33,544 nucleotides of DNA from Gemmatimonadota bacterium (GCA_003222155.1 QHUU01000078.1:1-33544); one strand, 5' to 3'; shown: positions 8,744 through 15,706, numbered from the stretch's first letter. Notes: generated by a model not told the origin, from the letters alone. Numbers and translations: made by a program.

Positions 8744-10049
8744 TGAGCACGTCCTTCATGATGGCGAGGGCGCCCATCGCCTGGTCTTCCTCGATGACCA
8801 GCGGCGGGTTGATGCGGACCTCGGGGTTGTAGATCATCGCCAGCACGCCGCGCGACAGCAGCGTGTCGAAAATCCAGCGGGTCGTCTTCTTGTCGAGCAG
8901 CGTGCGGGTGCCGGGGACCACGAGATCCAAGCCGAGCAGCAGGCCGCGGCCCCGCACGTCCGACACGATCGGCAGCTGCGACGGCCAGCGCTTCAGCTCG
9001 GCCAGCATGCGCTCGCCCACCCGGCGTGCGTGCTCCACCAGGTTCTCCTCGACGATCGTCTCCACCGTCACGCGCGCCGCCGCGGCCGCCAGCGGGTTGC
9101 CGCCGTACGACGACGAGCTGCCGCTCGGGTTGGCCCAGGGCCGCGAGAACGCGATCTCTTCGCGAGCGATCACGCCGCTCATCGGAAACCCGCCCCCGAA
9201 TCCCTTGCCCACCGTCAGGATGTCCGGAAGCACGCCCTCGTGCTCGATCGCGAACATCTTGCCGGTGCGCCCGAACCCCGTGATCATCTCGTCGCAGATC
9301 AGCAGCGCGCCCAGCTCGTCGGCGAGCTCGCGCAACAGCCGCAGGTAGCCCGGCGGCGGCACGACGTTGCCCGCCGTGCCCTGGATCGGCTCCACGATGA
9401 TGGCCGCCACCTCCTTCGTGGTCTCGACCTCGACCTTCTTGCGCAGGAAGTCGACGCAATGCCATTCGCATGACGGGAAGGTCTTGCCGAACGCGCACCG
9501 GGCGCACGAGGCGTAGGGCGAGAGGTACGCCCCCGGCATCAGCGGCCCGAGCGCGTGCTTGAAGCTCGATCCCAGGACCGGGAGCACGCCCCCGGTCTTG
9601 CCATGGAACCCGCCCCAGAACCCGATCACCTCCGTATGTCCCGTGCGCGACTTCGCCAGCCGCAGCGCCGCCTCCACCGCCTCGGCGCCGCTCGAGTAGA
9701 ACTGGCTGCGGTTCAGGTCGCCGGGAGCGAGCTCGGCGAGCAGCTTGACCAGCGCCGCCCGGTGCTCGGTGGTGAAGCTCCCCACGTGCACGCGGGCGAT
9801 CTGCCGCTGCATCGCGGCGACGTACTTGGGATGCGCGTAGCCGAGGCTCGCCACTCCCACGCCGGCGAGGAGATCGATGTAGCGGTTGCCGTCCACGTCG
9901 TACAGCACGGCACCTTCGCCACGGTCGATCGACAGGTGGCTGAACAGCGCCACGCTCTGCGTGCCGGGCGCCAGGTACAGCGCCTCGGCGTCGAACAGCG
10001 CCTTGGACCTGGGGCCGGGAATCTGGAGCCTGCGCAACGTATGGGTCAC
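8715..10049 (-). CDS. Class III PLP aminotransferase
   Basis: The 444-residue fold-type I enzyme shows SSGAEAVEAALR (119-130), the PLP-ring Asp253 in CDEMITGFGRTG, and the PLP lysine Lys282 in LTVGKGFGGGFP. Closest in form are 4-aminobutyrate, ornithine and polyol-type aminotransferases of the class III group; the substrate is not evident. An inserted cysteine cluster (Cys182, 185, 194, 198; C-x2-C-x8-C-x3-C) could bind zinc or a redox centre; related thermophile and archaeal enzymes have similar cysteines. The ATG overlaps the stop of the ATP-grasp gene as ATGA (10049-10046). With a Gfo/Idh dehydrogenase encoded nearby, amination of a keto sugar or cyclitol is a reasonable hypothesis; amino acid catabolism is the alternative. 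Confidence 0.85.
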   Translation of the reverse strand: MTHTLRRLQIPGPRSKALFDAEALYLAPGTQSVALFSHLSIDRGEGAVLYDVDGNRYIDLLAGVGVASLGYAHPKYVAAMQRQIARVHVGSFTTEHRAALVKLLAELAPGDLNRSQFYSSGAEAVEAALRLAKSRTGHTEVIGFWGGFHGKTGGVLPVLGSSFKHALGPLMPGAYLSPYASCARCAFGKTFPSCEWHCVDFLRKKVEVETTKEVAAIIVEPIQGTAGNVVPPPGYLRLLRELADELGALLICDEMITGFGRTGKMFAIEHEGVLPDILTVGKGFGGGFPMSGVIAREEIAFSRPWANPSGSSSSYGGNPLAAAAARVTVETIVEENLVEHARRVGERMLAELKRWPSQLPIVSDVRGRGLLLGLDLVVPGTRTLLDKKTTRWIFDTLLSRGVLAMIYNPEVRINPPLVIEEDQAMGALAIMKDVLSEATERLVA

Positions 10050-10897
10050 GAACGTTTCCGGTGAGCGAACCGATGGGTAATGTAGGCCGCGATGGCGCGC
10101 GCCGCCCCCTCGCGGAACGGGGCGAAGCTGGGCCAGTCGTTGATGTCGATCAAGACGGGCCGGTCGGGCTCCGGGAACGCGACGTCGCCGCCGAACACTT
10201 CGAGTCCGAGAATCGCCGCCGCCTCGAAGGCGAGCGCCTTGAGGCGATTCTCATCCACCAGGGGACGCTCGCCGGCGAACCCCGCATCCGCCCCGTACCA
10301 ATTGAAAAACCGGCCGTCGGTCACGCCGTAAAACTTCACTACCGGCCCGGGCACGTGCTCCTGCAGCGCCACCCAGGGAATGCCGCGGGCGGTGAAGGCC
10401 CGCAGCGTCTCTCCCAGACCGTCCAGCGTCGTCGCGACCACATCCTCCGGACGCTCGGCGTGTACGTCGCCGCGCTTGATCCAGACCTTCTGGTGATCGG
10501 GACGGAGGGCGCTGAGGTGGGCGGGCGGCGGGAGCGGCGCGGAGCTGGCGAGGATGAGCGTGCGGGGAAACGGCAGCGTGCTGTCGCCGAGGCGCCTGAC
10601 CAGCCGATACCGGTGGCAATTCAACGCGCTCGACGGGCGGTTCACCACGACGATACCGTCGGACTCGAGGGGCATGAGCTGCTCGGCCGCCAGCGAGCCC
10701 TGGCACATATTGAGGTAGAGCTCGGCCGCCGGGAGGCGGCCCTGCTCCACCTCGCGTTCCGTGGTCTTGGTGGCGCGCCAGCCCTCGGCCTCGAGCAACC
10801 CGACGGTGGCGTCCAGGATGGCGGTGTCGTTCACGCGGTGCTGCAGCGGCGAGTACGACGGGCTGCGGTAAATCGCGACCAGTTGGCCCAAGGTCAC
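10046..10897 (-). CDS. ATP-grasp enzyme, possible polyol/inositol kinase-like
   Basis: A 283-residue protein starting at GTG in the quartet GTGA (10897-10894), which overlaps the nucleotidyltransferase stop. The frame is open further upstream, but that part overlaps a certain gene. ATP-grasp features are the nucleotide-binding VWIKRGDVHAER block, LQEHVPGPVVKFYGV, and the metal-binding end LGLEVFGGDVAF..PVLIDINDWPSF. The D-x-N-x-x-P-S/G-F ending is shared by RimK-like ligases and by the inositol-phosphate kinase ITPK1, whose equivalent segment is similar. It therefore could be a carboxylate-amine ligase or a kinase for a polyol. Operon position favours head-group synthesis. Substrate is unresolved. 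Confidence 0.7.
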   Translation of the reverse strand: MTLGQLVAIYRSPSYSPLQHRVNDTAILDATVGLLEAEGWRATKTTEREVEQGRLPAAELYLNMCQGSLAAEQLMPLESDGIVVVNRPSSALNCHRYRLVRRLGDSTLPFPRTLILASSAPLPPPAHLSALRPDHQKVWIKRGDVHAERPEDVVATTLDGLGETLRAFTARGIPWVALQEHVPGPVVKFYGVTDGRFFNWYGADAGFAGERPLVDENRLKALAFEAAAILGLEVFGGDVAFPEPDRPVLIDINDWPSFAPFREGAARAIAAYITHRFAHRKRS

Positions 10898-11604
10898 CTT
10901 TCGCGCGCGGCGAGCCACGCGTTCGCAGTCTGAAGATCCGATGGCCGATCGATATCGATGATGCGCGGCACCTCGACCGCCGCCACCCGCCGCCCCTCCG
11001 CCACCAGCCCCTTGAGGAAGGCACGCATCTTGTGCACGCCGCGGGCGACGGCGTCCGCCGCGGCCAGACGGGCCGCCGCGCTCAGGCCGTACGCCCCGCC
11101 GGTCACGCACACGGGCGCCACCGGCTCGTCGCTCACGGCGCGCACATCACCGTCCCCGCGCCGGCTCACGTACACCGGAGACTCGTCGTCCACGTACGGC
11201 GTCACAGCGAGCACCAGCTCGGCGCCCTCCTCGAGATACCGCCCGGCCGCCCCATAGACCGCGTTCCAGTCCTCCGGCCGCATCACCGTGTCCACCATGC
11301 TGCAGAACACCGGCCCGCCGGCCATTCCCCGCAGTCCCTCGACCAGCGTGTGCAGCGAGGAGGGGGTACGGCAGGTCACCACTGTAAGGGGCGGGCCGAA
11401 CCGCCTCCCGTCAAGCAAGCGCCGGACGGCCGGGAAATCCGCACGAACTGCACACGTGAGGCTGGAGCACCCCAACGCAGCGAAGGTCTCGAGCAGGCCG
11501 ACGATCTGAGGCCTGCCCGCCACTTCGACGAGCGGCTTGGGAACGGCAATTCCCCCCGCCGCGAGACGGGAACCCTCGCCGCCGGCGAGGATGAGTCCGT
11601 GCAC
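10894..11604 (-). CDS. NTP-transferase-family nucleotidyltransferase
   Basis: The 236-residue protein starts at GTG, two bases after the HAD gene stop. LILAGGEGSRL (5-14) is the nucleotide-binding signature, followed by PKPLVEVAGRP (22-32), and the C-terminal half ends with IDIDRPSDLQTANAWL, the DxDxPxDL-type ending of sugar- and polyol-phosphate nucleotidyltransferases. The family joins an NTP to a phosphorylated sugar or alcohol with release of pyrophosphate. Two CDP-alcohol phosphotransferases in the same operon suggest CTP as the donor nucleotide and a phospho-polyol (for example an inositol phosphate) as acceptor, a relation known from the inositol-phosphate cytidylyltransferase/DIPP synthase pair. 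The nucleotide and sugar are not provable from sequence. Confidence 0.8.
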   Translation of the reverse strand: MHGLILAGGEGSRLAAGGIAVPKPLVEVAGRPQIVGLLETFAALGCSSLTCAVRADFPAVRRLLDGRRFGPPLTVVTCRTPSSLHTLVEGLRGMAGGPVFCSMVDTVMRPEDWNAVYGAAGRYLEEGAELVLAVTPYVDDESPVYVSRRGDGDVRAVSDEPVAPVCVTGGAYGLSAAARLAAADAVARGVHKMRAFLKGLVAEGRRVAAVEVPRIIDIDRPSDLQTANAWLAARER

Positions 11605-11606
11605 CT

Positions 11607-12308
11607 TTAGGCGAGCACCCTTTCGACGTCCACGAAGCGGGCGATGCGGGCGGTGGGGACCTGCGCCTCCCCCTCCGCGGCCCCCGCCCGCGGGGGCAAC
11701 GCTCGTTCCGGCGGAGCGAGCCAGCAGGTGCGCATGCCGAGCGCCGCGGCGCCGCGAATGTCCGCCTCGAAGTTGTCCCCCACCATCCAGGCACGCTCCG
11801 GGCCGGCTGCCAACGTGGCCAGCGCGCCGAGGAAGATGCGTGGATCGGGCTTGCTCCATCCGACCACCGCGGAGTCGGTGACTGCAGCGAACAATCTCGC
11901 CAGGCCCAGCTCATCCAAACAAGGCTGCAGGTTGCCGGTAAAGTTCGACACGACACCCAGCCGGTAGCGCCGGGCCAGCCGCTCCAGGACCGGGCGGTTG
12001 CGCTGCACGACGGCCAGAGCCTCGCCGTGCAGACGCCGGGCGACCGCCGCCGGATTCACGCGCGCACCCGCGGGAAGGACCTCGTCCAGCAGGCGAGCTT
12101 GGGTCTCGATCGCGGCCCGGAACCCGAGCGCCGCGATGCCCGGCAACCGCGCCAGGGCCTGGTCGGACAGCTTGAAGAACGAATCGAAGGCCGCGAGGTC
12201 GAGGGTGCCCCCTTCGGCGCGATAGGCCATGTGAAACCGGGGGCTCCAGTGCACGCCGTCCGCGTCGAGCGTGCCGCCGAAGTCCAGCAGCACGACTTCG
12301 GCGGTCAC
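11607..12308 (-). CDS. HAD-superfamily hydrolase-like protein
   Basis: The 233-residue protein starts at GTG one base after the preceding stop. HAD motif I reads LLDFGGTLD, so the nucleophile Asp9 is present but the usual second aspartate (general acid/base, D-x-D) is Gly11. Motif II is VVSNF, motif III the lysine in SKPDPRIF and motif IV MVGDNFEAD. A C1 cap of helical character (about 20-85) lies between motifs I and II. The family removes phosphate from small metabolites or moves it. DFGxTL forms occur in apparently functional relatives, so the loss of the second Asp may mean altered chemistry, not decay. A role in dephosphorylating or making the phospho-polyol used by the next gene is inferred from position. 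Confidence 0.75.
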   Translation of the reverse strand: MTAEVVLLDFGGTLDADGVHWSPRFHMAYRAEGGTLDLAAFDSFFKLSDQALARLPGIAALGFRAAIETQARLLDEVLPAGARVNPAAVARRLHGEALAVVQRNRPVLERLARRYRLGVVSNFTGNLQPCLDELGLARLFAAVTDSAVVGWSKPDPRIFLGALATLAAGPERAWMVGDNFEADIRGAAALGMRTCWLAPPERALPPRAGAAEGEAQVPTARIARFVDVERVLA

Positions 12309-12309
12309 C

Positions 12310-13389
12310 TCAGCGGTGGCCGTGCGCGGCGTGCTCGTGCCCGGCCGTCGTCATGGGCATCGCGGTTCCTGCCATGTTCATCTCGTGTCCACCGACGAGA
12401 CGCATGTAGTGCAGGTAGTCCTCGTGGTAGAGCGAGTCGCGCGGCTCGGCGGCCGGCCACGTGGCGCCACGATCGGGCACGAACAGGCCGCCCACCACGC
12501 CCATGCCGCCGTCCGGAATCGGCTGACCGGTCGGGTTGTCGTACGATACCGTCACGCGATAGCGGTGCTCGGGAACCACGTGCACGCCGAGGCGCGTCCA
12601 TCCGAAGAGGAACGCGACCGGAACCGACGCGATGTGGCCGCCCGCGTCGGCCACGGGAGCCGCACGGTAGATCACCTCACCGGTGGTCGCGTCCGCGAAC
12701 TCGATCACGCGGCCGTAGTCGTGCATGTGGCCCCCCAGGGCCACGATCTTCCCCGGCACGATCGGGTTCCCTTGGTAGGATCGCGACGAGCGGCCCGGCG
12801 GGAGCGTGAACGACTTGTCGCCGACCGGGAACGCCACGTCCATCTGCCAGGGCGAGGCGCTGAACAGCGGCCACGGCCGGCCGGCCGGGGTGAAATTCAT
12901 CGCGAGCCGCACGCGCGCCCGCGGGTAGGCCGCGCTGGTCAGGTTCTCGACCATCGCGCTGGCGACGACGTGCTCCCCGCGCTCGAGCGGCAATCCGAAC
13001 AACAGGCGCGGCAGGCGGATGGCGCCGGTCTCGTGCCCGGCCGCGAGCAGGCGGCGCGAGATCGGGAGGAACAGCTCGCGGTGATCGGGATCGATGAGAT
13101 TGAAGTGATGAATGAGCTCATCGGGCAGCGGGTGTCCGGCGCTGTCCACGACCTGCACCCGGAAGCCATAGATGAATCCCGTCTCCGGAATCTCGAGCGT
13201 CGCGACGGGTGGCTGCGCGATCATGTGATGCGGCGTGTTGGCCGGCAGATCCGTCGGGGCGAGGTCGATGACGAGCATGCCTGCTGCCGCGTCGCGAAAG
13301 ATGCGGGCGGCGGCCGCGTCCGGCACGCGAAAAGCCCCGTCGCTCGACCGAGCGAGTAGCAGGAGACCAAGGAGCAGGCGGTTGATCAT
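12310..13389 (-). CDS. Secreted protein with PHM/DBM-like copper-ligand pattern
   Basis: The 359-residue protein has a short signal peptide (MINRLLLGLLLLA) and no family I can name with certainty. Its putative copper ligands occur in the order found in type II copper monooxygenases (peptidylglycine and dopamine hydroxylases): a His-His pair (94-95, LIHHFNLID), a middle histidine (His119 or His140), a His-Met-His (221-223, GGHMHDYG) and a methionine about 200 residues after the pair (Met296). Spacing is close to the PHM pattern HH-(~134)-HxH-(~70)-M. The C-terminus is rich in His and Met (GHEMNMAGTAMPM, HEHAAHGHR), as in copper-trafficking tails. It follows a cupredoxin gene by 61 bases, and its stop lies one base before the HAD start. 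It could instead be a structural beta-sandwich copper-binding protein without enzyme activity. Confidence 0.6.
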   Translation of the reverse strand: MINRLLLGLLLLARSSDGAFRVPDAAAARIFRDAAAGMLVIDLAPTDLPANTPHHMIAQPPVATLEIPETGFIYGFRVQVVDSAGHPLPDELIHHFNLIDPDHRELFLPISRRLLAAGHETGAIRLPRLLFGLPLERGEHVVASAMVENLTSAAYPRARVRLAMNFTPAGRPWPLFSASPWQMDVAFPVGDKSFTLPPGRSSRSYQGNPIVPGKIVALGGHMHDYGRVIEFADATTGEVIYRAAPVADAGGHIASVPVAFLFGWTRLGVHVVPEHRYRVTVSYDNPTGQPIPDGGMGVVGGLFVPDRGATWPAAEPRDSLYHEDYLHYMRLVGGHEMNMAGTAMPMTTAGHEHAAHGHR

Positions 13390-13400
13390 GGCGCGGGGGA

Positions 13401-13422
13401 GGCCCCGGCGGTGGCCGGGGCC
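13401..13422 (-). promoter_or_regulatory. GC-rich hairpin between cupredoxin and PHM-like genes
   Basis: GGCCCCGGC, a four-base loop and GCCGGGGCC form a nine-base-pair perfect stem. It ends about 11 bases before the ATG at 13389 and lies 29 bases after the cupredoxin stop on the minus strand. No T-run follows, so it is a poor intrinsic terminator. It could stall transcription, stabilise the upstream message or mask the ribosome binding region of the next gene, which shows no clear Shine-Dalgarno. Confidence 0.4.
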
Positions 13423-13450
13423 GTTTCACGCTGCAGTCGAGTCTCGCCGG

Positions 13451-13909
13451 CTATTGGACGGTGATGGTGATGTGCATGCCCAGCGCGACGTGCGGCATAC
13501 AGTAGCCCTTGTAGACGCCGGCCGGGGCGCCCGCAAAGGACACGTCGTATTTCTCGTTGGGCTGAGTGAGGAACGGTCCCGTGAGGTCACCCATCGGGTT
13601 CGGCATCCCCTTCTTCAGCGCGTCGGCGCCGCCCTTCGGCACCGAGTCGCCGTAGAAGGCAACATTGTGCGGGCCGCCCGATACATTGATGAAACGAACC
13701 GTCGTGCCGGTCTTGATCGTCAGCTTGTTGGGCTCGAACGAGGCCTGGCTCGTGCCGTTGCCGGTCATCTTCACTTCGACCACGGCGCCGGCCGGTTCGG
13801 CGGTCGGCGCTGGCGTTGCAGCCTCGGCCTGGGACGCCGCCGACTTCTTCTCGCCGCCGCAGGCGACGGCCGTGAACGCGACGAGCGTGGTAAGCAGGGT
13901 GAACCGCAT
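13451..13909 (-). CDS. Type I copper (cupredoxin/plastocyanin-like) lipoprotein
   Basis: The 152-residue protein has a lipoprotein signal ending in AVAC, with Cys17 as lipid anchor, then an Ala/Thr/Pro-rich linker (about 20-42). The cupredoxin domain (about 43-152) shows His81 (GGPHNVAF) and the loop Cys137, His140, Met145 (YCMPHVALGM), a complete type I copper set. Such proteins carry electrons at the cell envelope. A strong GGAGGG precedes the ATG by six bases. It is followed by the PHM-like gene, so it may feed electrons to, or share copper with, that protein. Upstream is the 18-base palindrome. Confidence 0.88.
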   Translation of the reverse strand: MRFTLLTTLVAFTAVACGGEKKSAASQAEAATPAPTAEPAGAVVEVKMTGNGTSQASFEPNKLTIKTGTTVRFINVSGGPHNVAFYGDSVPKGGADALKKGMPNPMGDLTGPFLTQPNEKYDVSFAGAPAGVYKGYCMPHVALGMHITITVQ

Positions 13910-13945
13910 TGCAAACTCCCTCCGGGACGATAGACGAGATGGTGC

Positions 13946-13963
13946 TTGTGAACGCGTTCACAA
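13946..13963. promoter_or_regulatory. 18-bp perfect palindrome, CRP/FNR-type operator
   Basis: TTGTGAACGCGTTCACAA is a perfect inverted repeat with TGTGA and TCACA arms separated by six bases, the spacing of CRP/FNR-family sites. It sits in the 139-base gap between the cupredoxin gene (starts 13909, minus) and the rhodanese fusion (starts 14049, plus). Overlapping AATATATT (13962-13969) contains TATATT on both strands, so the palindrome would overlap or abut the -10 region of both possible promoters. That position suits repression more than activation. No clear -35 boxes were found. Confidence 0.5.
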
Positions 13964-14048
13964 TATATTCGCGGGTCCCGAAAACGGGAGCCCTCCCATG
14001 ACATGAGGACGTTGCGCATTCGCCGCGCGCCCGCGACACTGATCCGAC

Positions 14049-15200
14049 ATGCCGGAGCCATCCGTCCCGCGTATCCCCGCCGCCGATTTAGCGCGCCGCC
14101 TCGACCAGGGAGAGCGCGTGCAGCTGCTCGACATCCGCACGCCCGAGCACGTCGCCGGCGGCCGCGTCACACTGGGCGCGACTCTCGACTTTCGGGCCCT
14201 GCCCGCCTCGGCGATGTACGACCTGCCGACGCTCGACTCGCTGCGACTCGATCCCGCGACTCCCGTGGCGGTGATCTGCGGTCACGGCAACTCGAGTCAG
14301 CAGGCCGCGCAGTACCTGCGCGAGCGTGGCTTCGATGCGTTCTCGGTGACCGGTGGCATGGCCGCGTGGGAGGCGGTGTACCTGCCGCGCCGCCTCTCCC
14401 CTACGCCGGCGCTCCAGCACGTCGTGCAGGTCGATCGCGTCGGAAAGGGCGCCCTCTCCTACGTCCTGGTGAGCGACGGCGATGCCGTGGTGGTGGACCC
14501 GGGTCGTCACCTCGAGCCATACGAAATGCTGCTCCGCTCCCTCGGCGCCACAGCCGCCGCGGTGATCGATACGCACATGCACGCCGACTACTTGAGCGGC
14601 GCCCGCGCCGCCGCGCGACACTGGCAGGTTCCCTATTTCCTCCATCCCGACGACGCCCGCTCCCCTTACGATGGCGCGGAGGGTCGAGTCGCGTACCAAC
14701 CCCTGAGTGACGGCGACACCATCGCGTTCGGTCGCGCCACGCTCGTCGCCGCGCACGTCCCCGGACACACACTCGGGAGCGTCGCGCTGTTGGCCGACGA
14801 GGCACTGGCGCTCACGGGTGACTTCCTGTTCGTGCGGTCGGTGGGCCGCCCCGACCTGGGGGGACAGCGCGACGCCTGGGCGGCCCGGCTGTGGGACAGC
14901 CTCGAGCGCGTGCGGCGGACCTGGCCGGGGGACCTCCTCGTCCTCCCCGCCCACTATGCAAGCGAGACGGAGCGTCGCGCCGATCGCAGCGTGGCCGCGC
15001 GGTTCGACGTGATCGCCGCGACCAACGAAGCGGCGGCCATCCAGGAGAAGCGTGGGTTCCTCGCCTGGGTAGCGGACCATACCGTAGCCGCGCCCGAGAG
15101 CTACCGCACGATCAAGCTCGCGAATCTGGGACTGGTGGAGGTCGCGGATGCGGATGCAGAGTCGCTGGAATTCGGTCCGAACCAGTGCGCGATAGCCTAG
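14049..15200 (+). CDS. Rhodanese–metallo-beta-lactamase fusion, persulfide-dioxygenase-like
   Basis: The 383-residue protein has a rhodanese domain first (about 8-115, active Cys77 in VICGHGNSS) and a metallo-beta-lactamase-fold domain after it (about 122-380). In the latter, THMHADYLSG (His176, His178, Asp180) replaces the usual final His of HxHxDH with Tyr181. Other metal residues are His240 (VPGHTLGS), Asp258 (TGDFLFV) and His302 (PAHYASE). RPDLGG is typical of the ETHE1/persulfide dioxygenase branch, which uses one iron with two His and one Asp, so the His-to-Tyr change is tolerable. Persulfide oxidation with sulfur transfer to a rhodanese is the likely role. The order rhodanese-MBL is reversed from many fusions. 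There is no clear ribosome binding site. The upstream palindrome may regulate it. Confidence 0.8.
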   Translation: MPEPSVPRIPAADLARRLDQGERVQLLDIRTPEHVAGGRVTLGATLDFRALPASAMYDLPTLDSLRLDPATPVAVICGHGNSSQQAAQYLRERGFDAFSVTGGMAAWEAVYLPRRLSPTPALQHVVQVDRVGKGALSYVLVSDGDAVVVDPGRHLEPYEMLLRSLGATAAAVIDTHMHADYLSGARAAARHWQVPYFLHPDDARSPYDGAEGRVAYQPLSDGDTIAFGRATLVAAHVPGHTLGSVALLADEALALTGDFLFVRSVGRPDLGGQRDAWAARLWDSLERVRRTWPGDLLVLPAHYASETERRADRSVAARFDVIAATNEAAAIQEKRGFLAWVADHTVAAPESYRTIKLANLGLVEVADADAESLEFGPNQCAIA

Positions 15201-15203
15201 CGG

Positions 15204-15548
15204 CTATTCTGTCGGCGCCTGCAGTACGACGTACACCCAGTCCGTGCCCCCCAGGGTCTGCAACCCGTACGGCACGCCCGCCGGAATGTGGACCAGATCG
15301 TTCGCCGACACCTCGATGCGATCGCCGTCGAGCAGCATCACGCCGCGCCCGGAGATCGTGAAAACGACGATCCCCGTATCGTCCTCGACCGAGATCGGCA
15401 CAGCGGCGCCGGGGCGCATGACCATGTGCTCGAAGCTCAGCCCGTGGAGCATGCCGGGGAGGTTCAGCACGGTGTGGCGGCGGAGCTCGTCGGCCGTGCT
15501 GGGAAGCTTCGTCAGGCGGCGGTAAGTGTAGCGCGGCACGGTTCCCAT
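15204..15548 (-). CDS. Small cupin-domain protein
   Basis: The 114-residue single-domain protein has a cupin pattern: GMLHGLSFEHMVMRPGAAVP, then ISGRGVMLLDGDRIEVSANDLVHIPAGVPYGLQ. The usual first His-rich motif G-x5-H-x-H-x3-4-E-x6-G is weak (AAVPISVEDDTGIVVF), so metal binding may be altered or lost, and the second motif PxGxPxx is better kept. No substrate can be named. It is convergent with the rhodanese fusion, with three bases between the stops, and divergent from the VIT-VWA gene. Start is the only ATG giving a full cupin; no strong ribosome binding site is visible. Confidence 0.7.
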   Translation of the reverse strand: MGTVPRYTYRRLTKLPSTADELRRHTVLNLPGMLHGLSFEHMVMRPGAAVPISVEDDTGIVVFTISGRGVMLLDGDRIEVSANDLVHIPAGVPYGLQTLGGTDWVYVVLQAPTE

Positions 15549-15676
15549 CCAGTAGGGCGCGCCGACCTACAGCCGGCGGGTGCGGGCGCACCCCAAAATG
15601 CGGGCCCGCGCGCGTTTACCGCAACCCCTTCGGGCACCGTCACGTAGCACTTCCGCCCCGGCGGGCGCCCCATCTC

Positions 15677-15706
15677 CTGTGTGCAACACAGCGGGCTAGC
15701 GACGTC
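15677..15706 (+). promoter_or_regulatory. Inverted repeat and possible ECF-type promoter
   Basis: CTGTGT-GCA-ACACAG (15677-15691) is an inverted repeat. Within it AAC (15685-15687) is followed after 15 bases by CGTC (15703-15706), the loose layout of an ECF sigma promoter (AAC at -35, CGTx at -10). Two copies of CGTCTCTC (15703-15710, 15714-15721) stand 11 bases apart. AGGAG precedes the ATG at 15738. This gap (15549-15737) contains no gene. An autoregulated promoter for the sigma-factor operon is plausible but weakly supported. Confidence 0.3.

Noticed and set aside
11607-12308. HAD gene as a decaying pseudogene because of DFGGT
   Set aside because: Frame, length and motifs II-IV are intact and the gene is coupled to its neighbours; DFGxT occurs in related proteins.
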